32,381 nucleotides of DNA, taken from CAITNM01 sp964446295 (GTDB lineage: Bacteria; Pseudomonadota; Alphaproteobacteria; Paracaedibacterales; CAITNM01). Both the position numbers and the translations under genes were made by a program. Where the stretch lies: contig CAYUNR010000013.1 of the NCBI GenBank assembly GCA_964446295.1, positions 1 through 32,381 on the forward strand. The letters run 5' to 3'. Of this stretch, positions 17,002-24,190 are shown one piece after another. Every line of letters starts with the position of its first letter. The stretch's first letter is position 1. The notes beneath the pieces are model-generated. The model had not been told where the DNA came from, searched no databases, and saw nothing but the letters and a program-made list of their open reading frames with translations.

Positions 17002-17029
17002 TTATAACCCGAAATAAGAACCTTGTCCA
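17002..17029 (-). promoter_or_regulatory. Candidate promoter of tRNA-Phe
   Basis: On the minus strand TGGACA (17024-17029), a 16-base spacer and TTATAA (17002-17007) lie 13 bases upstream of the tRNA 5' end. Both boxes are close to the sigma-70 consensus. Confidence 0.45.
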
Positions 17030-17100
17030 GCTGGAAAATATGTACTTTGCCAAAGTGCCGCTAATTCGCTAAATTACAATAAACATATTTCCCGAGCGCT

Positions 17101-18288
17101 ATGATAAAAATTATAAGATCTTTCAAATTTTTGATGGTAATGGTTGCTCTTGGTGTGCTCGCGGGAATTTCTCATCAACCACAGGTTTTAGAGTTTGCTC
17201 GTATTTTAAGCGATGTTTTTATGCGTTTACTAAAATTAGTTAGCTTGCCAATCATTAGTTTTTCTTTGCTTGCAACCTTAACGGGTATGGGAAAATGGTC
17301 TGAAATAAAAAATCTTGGTCAACATGTCATTCGCTACACTGTCATAACAACCTTATTATCGGCAATTACAGCTTGGACTTTGTATATTATCGTTGAGCCA
17401 GAAGCTGCTATTCAAGTAACCACCGTGCCAGACATAGCAGGCATAAAAGATGCATCGTACCTAAATGCCTTGCTTAATATTTTTCCAAGCAATATATTGC
17501 AACCTTTTTTGGAACACAACGTCATGGGCGTTATGTTCATTACAGTCTTTTTAAGCTTTGCTGTGGTGCAGCTGCCATCAGAAAAACGTGATTACTTGCA
17601 CCAGCTTTTTGACAGTTTGTTTTCAGCTATCATGGTTATCATCAGGTGGATCACTGCTTTAATGCCATTTGCTGTGTGGGCATTCATTGTGGAATTTACC
17701 CAAGAAGTACAAAAGGGGTTAAAAATAGGGGAACTTGCTTCGTATCTAGGCATCATTATTGCAGCAAATATTATTCAAGCTAGCGTTACCTTGCCGTTAA
17801 TGCTTAAGAAAAATGGCATTCCCCCACTGCAGGCATTCAAAACAATGCTCCCTGCCCTTTCTTTAGCCTTTTTTTCAAAATCATCGGCAGCGGCCATGCC
17901 GCTTGCTATGCAGTGCAGTCACCGTTGCGGGGTAAGCAACAAGGTTAGCCAATTTAGCTTTCCCTTGTGTACCAGTATAAACATGAACGCTTGCGCGGCA
18001 TTTATATTGATTACGGTTTTGTTTGTTGCGGAAAACTACGGAGTCCACTTCACTTTCTTAGAACGTATTCTTTGGATTGCCATGGCAAGCGTTGCAGCTA
18101 TAGGTAATGCTGGTGTTCCTATGGGGTGTTTTTTCCTAAGTTGCGCTCTTCTTACAGCTATGGGGGTCCCTATCACGATGATGGGGGTTATACTGCCCTT
18201 TTACGCTCTCCTTGATATGCTAGAAAGCGCAATCAATATTTGGTCAGATGCCTGCGTAACATTAATTGTAAATAAAAAAGCCGAGTAA
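17101..18288 (+). CDS. Dicarboxylate/amino acid:cation symporter family transporter with divergent binding motifs
   Basis: This 395-residue multi-spanning protein belongs to the SDF (GltP/DctA/SstT) family. Secondary transport uses Na+ or H+ through hairpins HP1 and HP2. The HP1 serine-rich motif is SKSSAAAMP (259-267). The TM7 motif normally NMDGT reads N294-M-N-A-C298. HP2 is GNAGVPMG (335-342), and TM8 reads LLDMLESAINIWSDACVTLIV. Relative to GltPh the TM8 residues D394, N401 and D405 are kept as D372, N379 and D383, but R397, which holds the acidic side chain of aspartate, is E375. Glutamate or dicarboxylates are therefore unlikely substrates. It ends in a bidirectional terminator shared with the next gene. 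Confidence 0.88.
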   Translation: MIKIIRSFKFLMVMVALGVLAGISHQPQVLEFARILSDVFMRLLKLVSLPIISFSLLATLTGMGKWSEIKNLGQHVIRYTVITTLLSAITAWTLYIIVEPEAAIQVTTVPDIAGIKDASYLNALLNIFPSNILQPFLEHNVMGVMFITVFLSFAVVQLPSEKRDYLHQLFDSLFSAIMVIIRWITALMPFAVWAFIVEFTQEVQKGLKIGELASYLGIIIAANIIQASVTLPLMLKKNGIPPLQAFKTMLPALSLAFFSKSSAAAMPLAMQCSHRCGVSNKVSQFSFPLCTSINMNACAAFILITVLFVAENYGVHFTFLERILWIAMASVAAIGNAGVPMGCFFLSCALLTAMGVPITMMGVILPFYALLDMLESAINIWSDACVTLIVNKKAE

Positions 18289-18310
18289 AAACCCGGCTCT
18301 CTTTTTCTTG
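18274..18310. terminator. Bidirectional rho-independent terminator
   Basis: AGCCGAGT (18279-18286) and ACCCGGCT (18291-18298) form an 8-bp stem with one A-C mismatch and an AAAA loop. A T-rich run follows it on the plus strand (CTCTTTTTCTT), and A-runs before it give a T-run on the minus strand. It therefore fits both the symporter and the convergent Lys-repeat gene. Confidence 0.75.
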
Positions 18311-18320
18311 AAGTTCTTTA

Positions 18321-18949
18321 TCAATGTTTGGCCCTTTTAGCAGATGAACCTCCCTTAGAAGAAGATTTTCTTTTATTTCCTGCAGCTTTCTTTTTTGCAT
18401 CAGCTTTCTTTTTTGCATCAGCTTTCTTTTTTGCATCAGCTTTCTTTTTTGCNNNNNNNNNNNNNNNNNNNNNNNNNNNNNNNNNNNNNNNNNNNNNNNN
18501 NNNNNNNNNNNNNNNNNNNNNNNNNNNNNNNNNNNNNNNNNNNNNNNNNNNNCATCAGCTTTCTTTTTTGCATCAGCTTTCTTTTTTGCATCAGCTTTCT
18601 TTTTTGCGTCAGCTTTCTTTTTTGCGTCAGCTTTCTTTTTTGCGTCAGCTTTCTTTTTTGCGTCAGCTTTCTTTTGTGATGCATCGTCTCCACCAGCAGC
18701 TGCATCATCTTTATTCTCCGGCTCACCTTCTGCTTCTGGTTCTTCGGGTGGGGTATCTTCTTCTGATGCGTCCGCAGCATCATCTACTGGCGCGTCCGTG
18801 TTATCATCCGACTCGGGAACATCCCCTGATGTATCCGCTTCATCATTTGACTCTACGTCCGCTGAATCATCAGGGGCAGCATCATCTGATGCATAAATAT
18901 TCCCGCCACACAATAAAATGCCAAGCAACGTATAATAAATGACTTTCAT
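18321..18949 (-). CDS. Exported acidic protein with Lys-rich AKKKAD hexapeptide repeats (split by assembly gap)
   Basis: A signal peptide (MKVIYYTLLGILLCGGNIYA) is followed by about 65 residues dominated by Asp, Glu, Ala and Ser. After this come hexapeptide repeats AKKKAD encoded by an 18-bp tandem repeat. After the 100-N gap the same repeat continues for three full copies and one partial. It ends in a basic tail, AGNKRKSSSKGGSSAKRAKH, and TGA at 18321-18323. Reading straight through the Ns shifts the frame and produces a false, longer C-terminus. The true gap length is unknown. The chain thus goes from strongly negative to strongly positive, reminiscent of histone H1-like tails. No family or function is known. 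Confidence 0.8.
18382..18678 (-). repeat. 18-bp tandem repeat (hexapeptide coding) interrupted by gap
   Basis: Seven copies of an 18-base unit lie at 18553-18678: one variant (Gln codon), three with GAC for the Asp codon and three with GAT. On the other side of the Ns there are three full copies and a partial one, all GAT (18382-18452). The repeat sits inside the exported acidic/basic protein gene. Confidence 0.95.
18453..18552. other. Assembly gap of exactly 100 Ns
   Basis: One hundred consecutive Ns lie within the tandem repeat, the standard placeholder for a gap of unknown length. The assembler probably failed on the 18-bp repeats, so the true copy number is unknown. Confidence 0.97.
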
Positions 18950-18983
18950 ACCAACCAACCTTTTTTGCTTTTAATAATCATAT

Positions 18984-19310
18984 TTAACCAAACATTTTTG
19001 TAATATTGGCAACTTCATCTGTTATTTTTTCTTCTGGTTCTGAGATTTTGCTATTTTCTGATTCAGTTAGATTTTTATCCTCTTGTTTACTGCCATCACA
19101 TGCTGCATTATCTTCGCTTGTATCAGCTCCATCAACCTCTGGTTCTTCTGAACCATCGTCAGGCGTATCTGTTTCAATTTTTTCAGTATCTGAAACGTCA
19201 ACATTAGCCTCATCACCATCCTCCGCAACAGTTTCTTCTGGTGGATACAGATCTGTAGCGTGCAATACTGTCGCACAGCACAAAAAACAAATTACATAAA
19301 AATAAACCAC
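18984..19310 (-). CDS. Small exported acidic protein
   Basis: The product has 108 residues. The N-terminus YFYVICFLCCATVLHAT looks like a signal peptide but lacks a basic residue. The remainder is very rich in Glu, Asp, Thr and Ser (for example VSDTEKIETDTPDDGSEEPE) and probably disordered. The start is GTG and is uncertain. It lies between two other exported acidic genes on the same strand, 34 bases upstream of the Lys-repeat gene, and may be cotranscribed with it. It belongs to no recognised family. Confidence 0.65.
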   Translation of the reverse strand: MVYFYVICFLCCATVLHATDLYPPEETVAEDGDEANVDVSDTEKIETDTPDDGSEEPEVDGADTSEDNAACDGSKQEDKNLTESENSKISEPEEKITDEVANITKMFG

Positions 19311-19386
19311 TAATAATTAACTTGATTAATACATACAAATTAATTATACAGTGGCAAATATTAAAAAAGTGTTTATTTCGAGAAAA

Positions 19387-19572
19387 CTATGCTTCCTCTT
19401 CTTCTTCTTCTTCTTCTTCTTCTTCTTCTTCTTCTTCTTCACTTTCGGTACTTGCGCTTTCTGCTTCTTTTGCATCTCCTCCTGTAACTGGTGGCACTGT
19501 AGCAGCGTTCATAGGCGCAAACATTGCTGCAAAAAGTATTATTGCTAAAATAGATAGGCGAATTAGTGTCAT
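19387..19572 (-). CDS. Small exported protein ending in a poly-glutamate tract
   Basis: From the ATG at 19572 the product has 61 residues. It has a signal peptide (about residues 1-24, MTLIRLSILAIILFAAMF then APMNA). A short linker (VPPVTGGDAKEAESASTES) is followed by 16 consecutive Glu and a final Ala. The tract is encoded by a GAA microsatellite, so slippage changes Glu number without changing frame. An in-frame TTG at 19587 is less likely. It is the first of three adjacent acidic exported genes and is divergent from ftsZ. Confidence 0.65.
   Translation of the reverse strand: MTLIRLSILAIILFAAMFAPMNAATVPPVTGGDAKEAESASTESEEEEEEEEEEEEEEEEA
19392..19440 (-). repeat. GAA trinucleotide microsatellite
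   Basis: On the plus strand CTT is repeated about 14 times without interruption from 19398, preceded by one imperfect unit. It encodes the poly-Glu tail of the small exported protein. Confidence 0.9.
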
Positions 19573-19780
19573 GTATTGTATTCCCAATAAAATGTTTCTT
19601 TATAAAAGCTTAAATAGTAAAAAAAAAAAATACAAGAACTTGAAGAAAATATCACATACAGTTACCCCTCACTCCCCAAAGAAACATTAAAATTGTATTT
19701 TTATTGCTCAAAAAACATATGGATGTGCTGTGTTTGAATATTTTTTTTCAAAAAAACTTACGAATCTGTGAAAAACCCAC

Positions 19781-19808
19781 TTGTAGAATTGGCAAGAAGC
19801 GGTACAAT
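19781..19808 (+). promoter_or_regulatory. Candidate ftsZ promoter
   Basis: TTGTAG (19781-19786), a 16-base spacer and TACAAT (19803-19808) lie 30 bases before the ftsZ start. A consensus-like DnaA box (TTTTTCACA on the minus strand) lies just upstream at about 19767-19775. Apart from these and a short poly-A, I see nothing in the 19588-19838 gap. Confidence 0.45.
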
Positions 19809-19838
19809 AAAAGAAGGTAAAAATAAAGTTGATTAGTT

Positions 19839-21308
19839 ATGCCAAAAACAAACTTAATCCATGATGAATTAGAATTACGCCCACGCATTAGCGTTATTGG
19901 TGTCGGTGGAGCTGGTGGAAACGCAGTTAACAATATGATACGCGCAAAGCTTGAAGGTGTTGAATTTTTAATTGCAAATACTGATGCTCAGGCGCTTACT
20001 CAGTCGCTTGTGCCCAAAGAACGACGCATTCAGCTTGGATTAACCGTTACTCAAGGTCTTGGTGCAGGTTCAAAGCCAGACGTTGGGCGTGCATCAGCAG
20101 AAGAATCAATTGAAGAAATTCTAGATCTTATTAAAGGTAGTAATATGTTATTTATTACTGCTGGTATGGGTGGTGGAACTGGTAGTGGTGCCGCTCCTGT
20201 TATTGCGCGTGCTGCTCGTGAAATGGGCGTGCTTACAGTTGGTGTTGTTACAAGACCGTTTAATTTTGAAGGATCTCACCGTTCACGCACAGCTGAAGGC
20301 GCTATTGATGAACTTCAGCAATACGTAGATACACTAATCATTATTCCAAACCAAAACCTATTTCGTCTTGCTAATGAACGCACAACCTTTGCTGATGCAT
20401 TCAAAATGGCTGACGATGTTCTTTATTCAGGCGTGCGTGGCGTAACAGACCTAATGATTATGCCTGGCCTTATCAACCTAGACTTCGCAGATATTCGCGC
20501 TGTAATGGCTGAAATGGGCAAAGCAATGATGGGAACTGGCGAAGCCGAAGGCGAACGTCGCGCATTAGATGCTGCTGAAGCGGCAATTTCCAACCCACTT
20601 CTAGATGATGTTTCTATGAAAGGCGCGCGAGGCGTTCTTATTAACATTACTGGTGGCTACGACATGACATTGTATGAAGTAGACGAAGCTGCAAACCGCA
20701 TTCGTGAAGATGTTGACTCAGAAGCGAATATTATCTTTGGTTCAACTTTCGATGAGCGTTTGAATGGCAGAATGCGCGTATCTGTTGTGGCAACAGGTAT
20801 TGGCGAATTGGTGCCATCTTCTATGCACTCAAATCAACAAGCGCGCCCAACTGTGACTGCGCCAACAAATGATGCTTTTTCTGTGACAAGACCAGTAACC
20901 AATGGCAATGTGTTTTCAGCTTTTTCTGGATTCAACCAAAATGCTACTCAAAGCCCAACACCAACGTATGCCGAATCTGTTCATGATTTAGCGTCCGGTC
21001 AAGATCACTACCAGCAAACTGAAACCAACCTTGAAAATTTTGAGGAAGCTTCCGAGATGCCTAGTGCAACTTCAGAAGAGTATGTTCCAGAAGAAATTAC
21101 TTCAAAGGGTTTTGCAGACCACATGCAACCAATTGAGCATCAGTCTACAGAGAAAAAAAGAAGCCCTAGTCTTTTTGAGCGTTTTACAGGCGTTAGCCGT
21201 AAAACTTCACAACAGGGGCCTATGATTGAAACAAATTTTGCTCAACAAACGTCTCAGAAAAAGGATGATCTTATCGACATTCCTGCTTTCTTGCGACGTG
21301 GTGGCTAA
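19839..21308 (+). CDS. ftsZ: Cell division protein FtsZ
   Basis: The product has 489 residues. This tubulin-like GTPase polymerises into the division ring. The nucleotide-binding start ISVIGVGGAGGNAVNNM (17-33) and tubulin signature GGGTGSG (111-117) are intact, and the T7-loop region is present. The globular part ends near residue 320. About 150 residues of Asn/Gln/Glu-rich variable linker follow. The conserved C-terminal peptide DLIDIPAFLRR binds FtsA or other partners. No ftsQ, ftsA or other dcw-cluster gene is beside it, so the gene stands alone with its own promoter and terminator. Confidence 0.98.
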   Translation: MPKTNLIHDELELRPRISVIGVGGAGGNAVNNMIRAKLEGVEFLIANTDAQALTQSLVPKERRIQLGLTVTQGLGAGSKPDVGRASAEESIEEILDLIKGSNMLFITAGMGGGTGSGAAPVIARAAREMGVLTVGVVTRPFNFEGSHRSRTAEGAIDELQQYVDTLIIIPNQNLFRLANERTTFADAFKMADDVLYSGVRGVTDLMIMPGLINLDFADIRAVMAEMGKAMMGTGEAEGERRALDAAEAAISNPLLDDVSMKGARGVLINITGGYDMTLYEVDEAANRIREDVDSEANIIFGSTFDERLNGRMRVSVVATGIGELVPSSMHSNQQARPTVTAPTNDAFSVTRPVTNGNVFSAFSGFNQNATQSPTPTYAESVHDLASGQDHYQQTETNLENFEEASEMPSATSEEYVPEEITSKGFADHMQPIEHQSTEKKRSPSLFERFTGVSRKTSQQGPMIETNFAQQTSQKKDDLIDIPAFLRRGG

Positions 21309-21334
21309 GTTGCTAATATATTAAATCTCTGCTG

Positions 21335-21358
21335 ACCTGCCTTCGGGCAGGTTTTTTT
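21335..21358 (+). terminator. Rho-independent terminator of ftsZ
   Basis: CCTGCC and GGCAGG form a perfect 6-bp stem with a TTCG tetraloop, followed by seven Ts, 27 bases after the ftsZ stop. Confidence 0.93.
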
Positions 21359-21483
21359 ATGTCTACTAAAATAATTAACTAATCCAATCTGTTACGTGTT
21401 TACAATATTTAGAAAACCCTCGTAGACTTTATATAGATCAGATTTGATCCCTTCTACTAAACCCCTATTGTCTGGAGAGTAAT

Positions 21484-22218
21484 ATGAGTAAATTTTTTAC
21501 TAAAACAAGTGCTTTTGTGTTTGTGTGTTCATCACTATTGTTTGCTGCTGATAATGCAGCTGTGAGTGTAGCCATTACGTCTGAAGAAGATAACAAGCCG
21601 CCTGTTGTTGGAGCTGTACTAAATCTAAGTGAAGTTATAACTGATATAGTACATGCTGAACCTGTTGTGCTTACCTTTCAAAAATGCGTTTTAAATTTTT
21701 CTGACACAACGCAAACAGCTCGTTCTTCTGCTAGAATTGCAACTTATTTATTGGTTGAAAAAGCCACTGGAACTTTAGACCTTGCAGACATAGCCTACCT
21801 TACCTGTGAAGGAATTGCGGCTGCATCTAGAAAAACCCCTGCGGCTTTTGGAAAATTAGCTCCATATTTTGCCGATGAAAATGCTGTTTACCTAAATATT
21901 GGGTACGTTATAGGAAGCATAGCAGTTGCTAGTCATGACTTAAGTATTTTGGGAACCTTGCCGTCGTGCACAACGTTTGTACAACAAACTATCGCTACAG
22001 ATCTTCCTAAGCTTCTCACTAAATTAGGAGCATCTACCGAAGATCAAGCAGACATTACATTACTAGCAACAGTGTTTACTCCAATGTTTGCACAACTTCT
22101 GAACAAAACTTACACCGGAACAATGAATGCAGCAGCAGCCTTTGATGCAGTGATTGAAGACAGCGTGCCAGCGGGTTGTGGTTGTTTTGGCTTTGGTTCA
22201 AAAAAAGCTAAAAAATAA
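21484..22218 (+). CDS. Exported hypothetical protein, helical
   Basis: The product has 244 residues. A signal peptide covers about residues 1-21 (KTSAFVFVCSSLLFAA). The mature part is mostly hydrophobic/Ala-rich helix-forming sequence without charged clusters and has a cysteine pair near the end (AGCGCFGFGSKKAKK). A good ribosome binding site (GGAG) lies before the ATG. It is 12 bases upstream of anmK on the same strand, so the two probably share a transcript. No family is recognised. Confidence 0.75.
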   Translation: MSKFFTKTSAFVFVCSSLLFAADNAAVSVAITSEEDNKPPVVGAVLNLSEVITDIVHAEPVVLTFQKCVLNFSDTTQTARSSARIATYLLVEKATGTLDLADIAYLTCEGIAAASRKTPAAFGKLAPYFADENAVYLNIGYVIGSIAVASHDLSILGTLPSCTTFVQQTIATDLPKLLTKLGASTEDQADITLLATVFTPMFAQLLNKTYTGTMNAAAAFDAVIEDSVPAGCGCFGFGSKKAKK

Positions 22219-22230
22219 TAAGAAAAATAA

Positions 22231-23313
22231 ATGACAACATATCGCGTCATTGGTTGTATGACTGGCACATCATGTGATGGGCTAGACCTGGCATATATAG
22301 AAACCAATGGCGCAGATACACTAACTTTTGGCCCATCAGAAACTATTCCGTTTCCTACTGAATACAGCAATTTTTTGCGTGAGCGAATAAACCTTAGAGC
22401 ACCTGTTCATTTTATGGATAGTGAGCTATCTAAAACCATTGCTAATTTTCACGTACAATACATAGAAGAATTCATGATTAATAATCAACTAACTGTTGAT
22501 GCTATTGGTTTCCATGGGCAAGCAGTTTGGCATGATCCCGCTAACCAGTTAACGGTGCAATTAGGTGATTGTCAGCACCTTGCAAACTCAACGGGCATAA
22601 AGGTTATCGGGCAAGTTCGTCAAAATGATATTAAAAATGGCGGTCAAGGTGCACCGCTTGTGCCGATATATCATTTGGCATTAGCGTCTAAGCTAGAAAA
22701 ACCAACAGCATTTTTAAACATTGGTGGTGTTTCAAACATAACATTTATTAATGCTGATGAAACTCTTATCGCTGGAGATACTGGCCCTGGAAATGCGTTG
22801 ATTGATGATTGGGTTATAAAGCACGCAGGAACGCCTCAAGATACGGATGGTCAATATGCAGCGCAAGGCATTGTTAATAATGACCTTCTAAACAAATGGT
22901 TGCAGCATCCATTTTTCGACCTGCCCTACCCTAAATCCTTAGACCGTATGGAATTTCATCAGGTACTAAACGACTGCGGTGCATTATCGCTTGAAGACGG
23001 TGCAGCAACCCTAACCCAATTTACTGTCAAATCTATCATAAAAGGCATAAGCTTACTCCCAGAACAACCAAATCAATTAATTGTGTGTGGAGGTGGTTGC
23101 CATAACCCAGTGTTGATAAGCTGGTTACAGAAAAAATTTGCAAATGTGAAAAAAGCATCTGAAATCGGCTTGAATCCAGATGCTATTGAAGCTCAATTAA
23201 TGGGATATCTTGCAGCACGATTTTTTGAAAATCTGCCCTCAAGCTTTGAAACTACTACAGGCGTAAAACAACCCACAATTGCCGGAGAGTTATTTCTTCC
23301 TGAATGTGTCTAA
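22231..23313 (+). CDS. anmK: Anhydro-N-acetylmuramic acid kinase
   Basis: The product has 360 residues. AnmK opens the anhydro ring of 1,6-anhydro-MurNAc and phosphorylates it to MurNAc-6-phosphate in recycling of cell-wall fragments. The sugar-kinase signatures are GCMTGTSCDGLD (8-19), GFHGQAVWHDP, QNDIKNGGQGAPLVP, NIGGVSNITF, DTGPGNALIDDW and CGGGCHNP. Presence of this gene implies that the organism makes and recycles peptidoglycan. The 3' end overlaps sspB by 24 bases. Confidence 0.96.
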   Translation: MTTYRVIGCMTGTSCDGLDLAYIETNGADTLTFGPSETIPFPTEYSNFLRERINLRAPVHFMDSELSKTIANFHVQYIEEFMINNQLTVDAIGFHGQAVWHDPANQLTVQLGDCQHLANSTGIKVIGQVRQNDIKNGGQGAPLVPIYHLALASKLEKPTAFLNIGGVSNITFINADETLIAGDTGPGNALIDDWVIKHAGTPQDTDGQYAAQGIVNNDLLNKWLQHPFFDLPYPKSLDRMEFHQVLNDCGALSLEDGAATLTQFTVKSIIKGISLLPEQPNQLIVCGGGCHNPVLISWLQKKFANVKKASEIGLNPDAIEAQLMGYLAARFFENLPSSFETTTGVKQPTIAGELFLPECV

Positions 23314-23772
23314 AGTTACAACATTTGAGCCATCTTTAGGAATCTCAGCGATTTTATCTTTAGGCGCTTTGTCACCCTTAATTGTTTTGCCAACAACTTC
23401 TTCAGGGGTATCTTCAAAAATTGGACTAAATTGCAGGCCAAATTTAACCGAAGGATCCACAAAGCTTAAAAGCGCAGCGTAAGGCACATAAAGCTTTTCA
23501 TGGTTATCATCAAAGCATAACGTAACAGAAAAGCCATTTTCATCTGCTGCTAAGTCCCAAAATTCATATTGTAAGACAATGGTAACTTCATCACCGTATT
23601 GATCACGTAAATAGTCAGGAACCTCAACGCCAGGGTGCTCAGTAGCAAAAGTTATATAGTAATGGTGATCGCCTGGCAAGCCGTGCTTAACCGTGTAAGA
23701 CATGGTTTTATAAACAACTTCTCGCAAAGCTATTTGTACCATTGCTTCGTAATCTAATGGGTCTTGTGCCAC
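23290..23772 (-). CDS. sspB: ClpXP adaptor SspB, alphaproteobacterial type
   Basis: From the GTG at 23772 the product has 160 residues. SspB binds tmRNA-tagged proteins and hands them to ClpXP. The family core is visible: DYEAMVQIALREVVYKTMSY, HHYYITFATEHPGVEVPDYL, and VTIVLQYEFWDLAADENGFSV with LCFDDNHEKLYVPYAALLSF. The C-terminal tail contains VGKTIKGDK then basic/hydrophobic residues, where the ClpX-docking peptide normally sits. The start was chosen because AAGGAG lies eight bases upstream; a longer frame to 23838 would run into the tmRNA. It is directly downstream of the tmRNA gene on the same strand. Confidence 0.92.
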   Translation of the reverse strand: MAQDPLDYEAMVQIALREVVYKTMSYTVKHGLPGDHHYYITFATEHPGVEVPDYLRDQYGDEVTIVLQYEFWDLAADENGFSVTLCFDDNHEKLYVPYAALLSFVDPSVKFGLQFSPIFEDTPEEVVGKTIKGDKAPKDKIAEIPKDGSNVVTLDTFRKK

Positions 23773-23791
23773 GGTCGTATTCTCCTTAAGT

Positions 23792-23808
23792 CCACTACTA
23801 AATAGTGG
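23792..23808 (-). other. Hairpin in the sspB leader
   Basis: CCACTA and TAGTGG form a 6-bp stem with a 5-base loop between the end of the tmRNA and the sspB ribosome binding site. No T-run follows, so it is more likely a processing or attenuation element than a terminator. Confidence 0.4.
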
Positions 23809-23824
23809 GGGATATTCTGTTGCA

Positions 23825-24140
23825 AGGCTACCCCCCAAGCCCCTAAGTAGTTACTGCTTCAACAAACAGGGTTTGTTTAGGCAGCGATAGCCACAGCAGC
23901 TTGACGACGATTGCGGTTAGCAACGTTCAAGTTACGGTTAGCTACTACTCTACGAGTGCGATTCAATCTGCCACTTGTAATGTTTAGTCCGATAACGACG
24001 GTACCATGCCGAGCGAAAGACCTATCTTTACCACGCGTGTCGATCCTATGTCGCCCCCATAAAAATGGTGGAGGCGCCGGGTACCGCCCCCGGGTCCACT
24101 ACGCCTATTCCATAAACCGTTTATCGCTATAGATGCAAGC
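23825..24140 (-). ncRNA. ssrA: Two-piece (circularly permuted) tmRNA
   Basis: tmRNA rescues stalled ribosomes and tags the nascent chain. The acceptor piece comes first and ends in CGCCTCCACCA (CCA at 24066-24068), preceded by a T-stem CCGGG/CCCGG. After only seven bases (24059-24065) the coding piece begins at 24058 with GGGGGCGACATAGGATCGAC. Its first seven bases pair with CGCCTCC of the acceptor end, and GGATCGAC matches the conserved tmRNA 5' region. The tag frame runs 23942-23877: ANRNLNV, ANRNRRQ, AAVAIAA, then TAA, followed by hairpin and pseudoknot-like sequence. This order (3' half before 5' half) is the alphaproteobacterial form. The outer ends are approximate. Confidence 0.93.
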
Positions 24141-24149
24141 ATCACTTTA

Positions 24150-24177
24150 AATATAGTAGCTTCTGTAAATATTTCAA
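24150..24177 (-). promoter_or_regulatory. Candidate promoter of the tmRNA gene
   Basis: On the minus strand TTGAAA (24172-24177), a 16-base spacer and TATATT (24150-24155) predict a start near 24143, just upstream of the acceptor piece. Confidence 0.6.
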
Positions 24178-24190
24178 GGATTTGATTGAA

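Noticed and set aside
18233..18320. C-terminal extension of the Lys-repeat protein down to 18233
   Set aside because: It appears only if the 100 Ns are counted as real length, which shifts the frame. In the repeat frame the protein ends at TGA 18321-18323, before the terminator.
18382..18678. CRISPR-like array
   Set aside because: The 18-bp units are directly tandem without spacers and code in frame for AKKKAD hexapeptides in a gene with a signal peptide.
18328..18942. Plus-strand reading frame across the repeat region
   Set aside because: It is the antisense of the in-frame repeats, with Phe/Leu-rich nonsense sequence and no start context.
23911..24132. Small basic protein on the plus strand
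   Set aside because: The region is the tmRNA gene on the opposite strand; CCA end, pairing 5' end and tag frame explain it.
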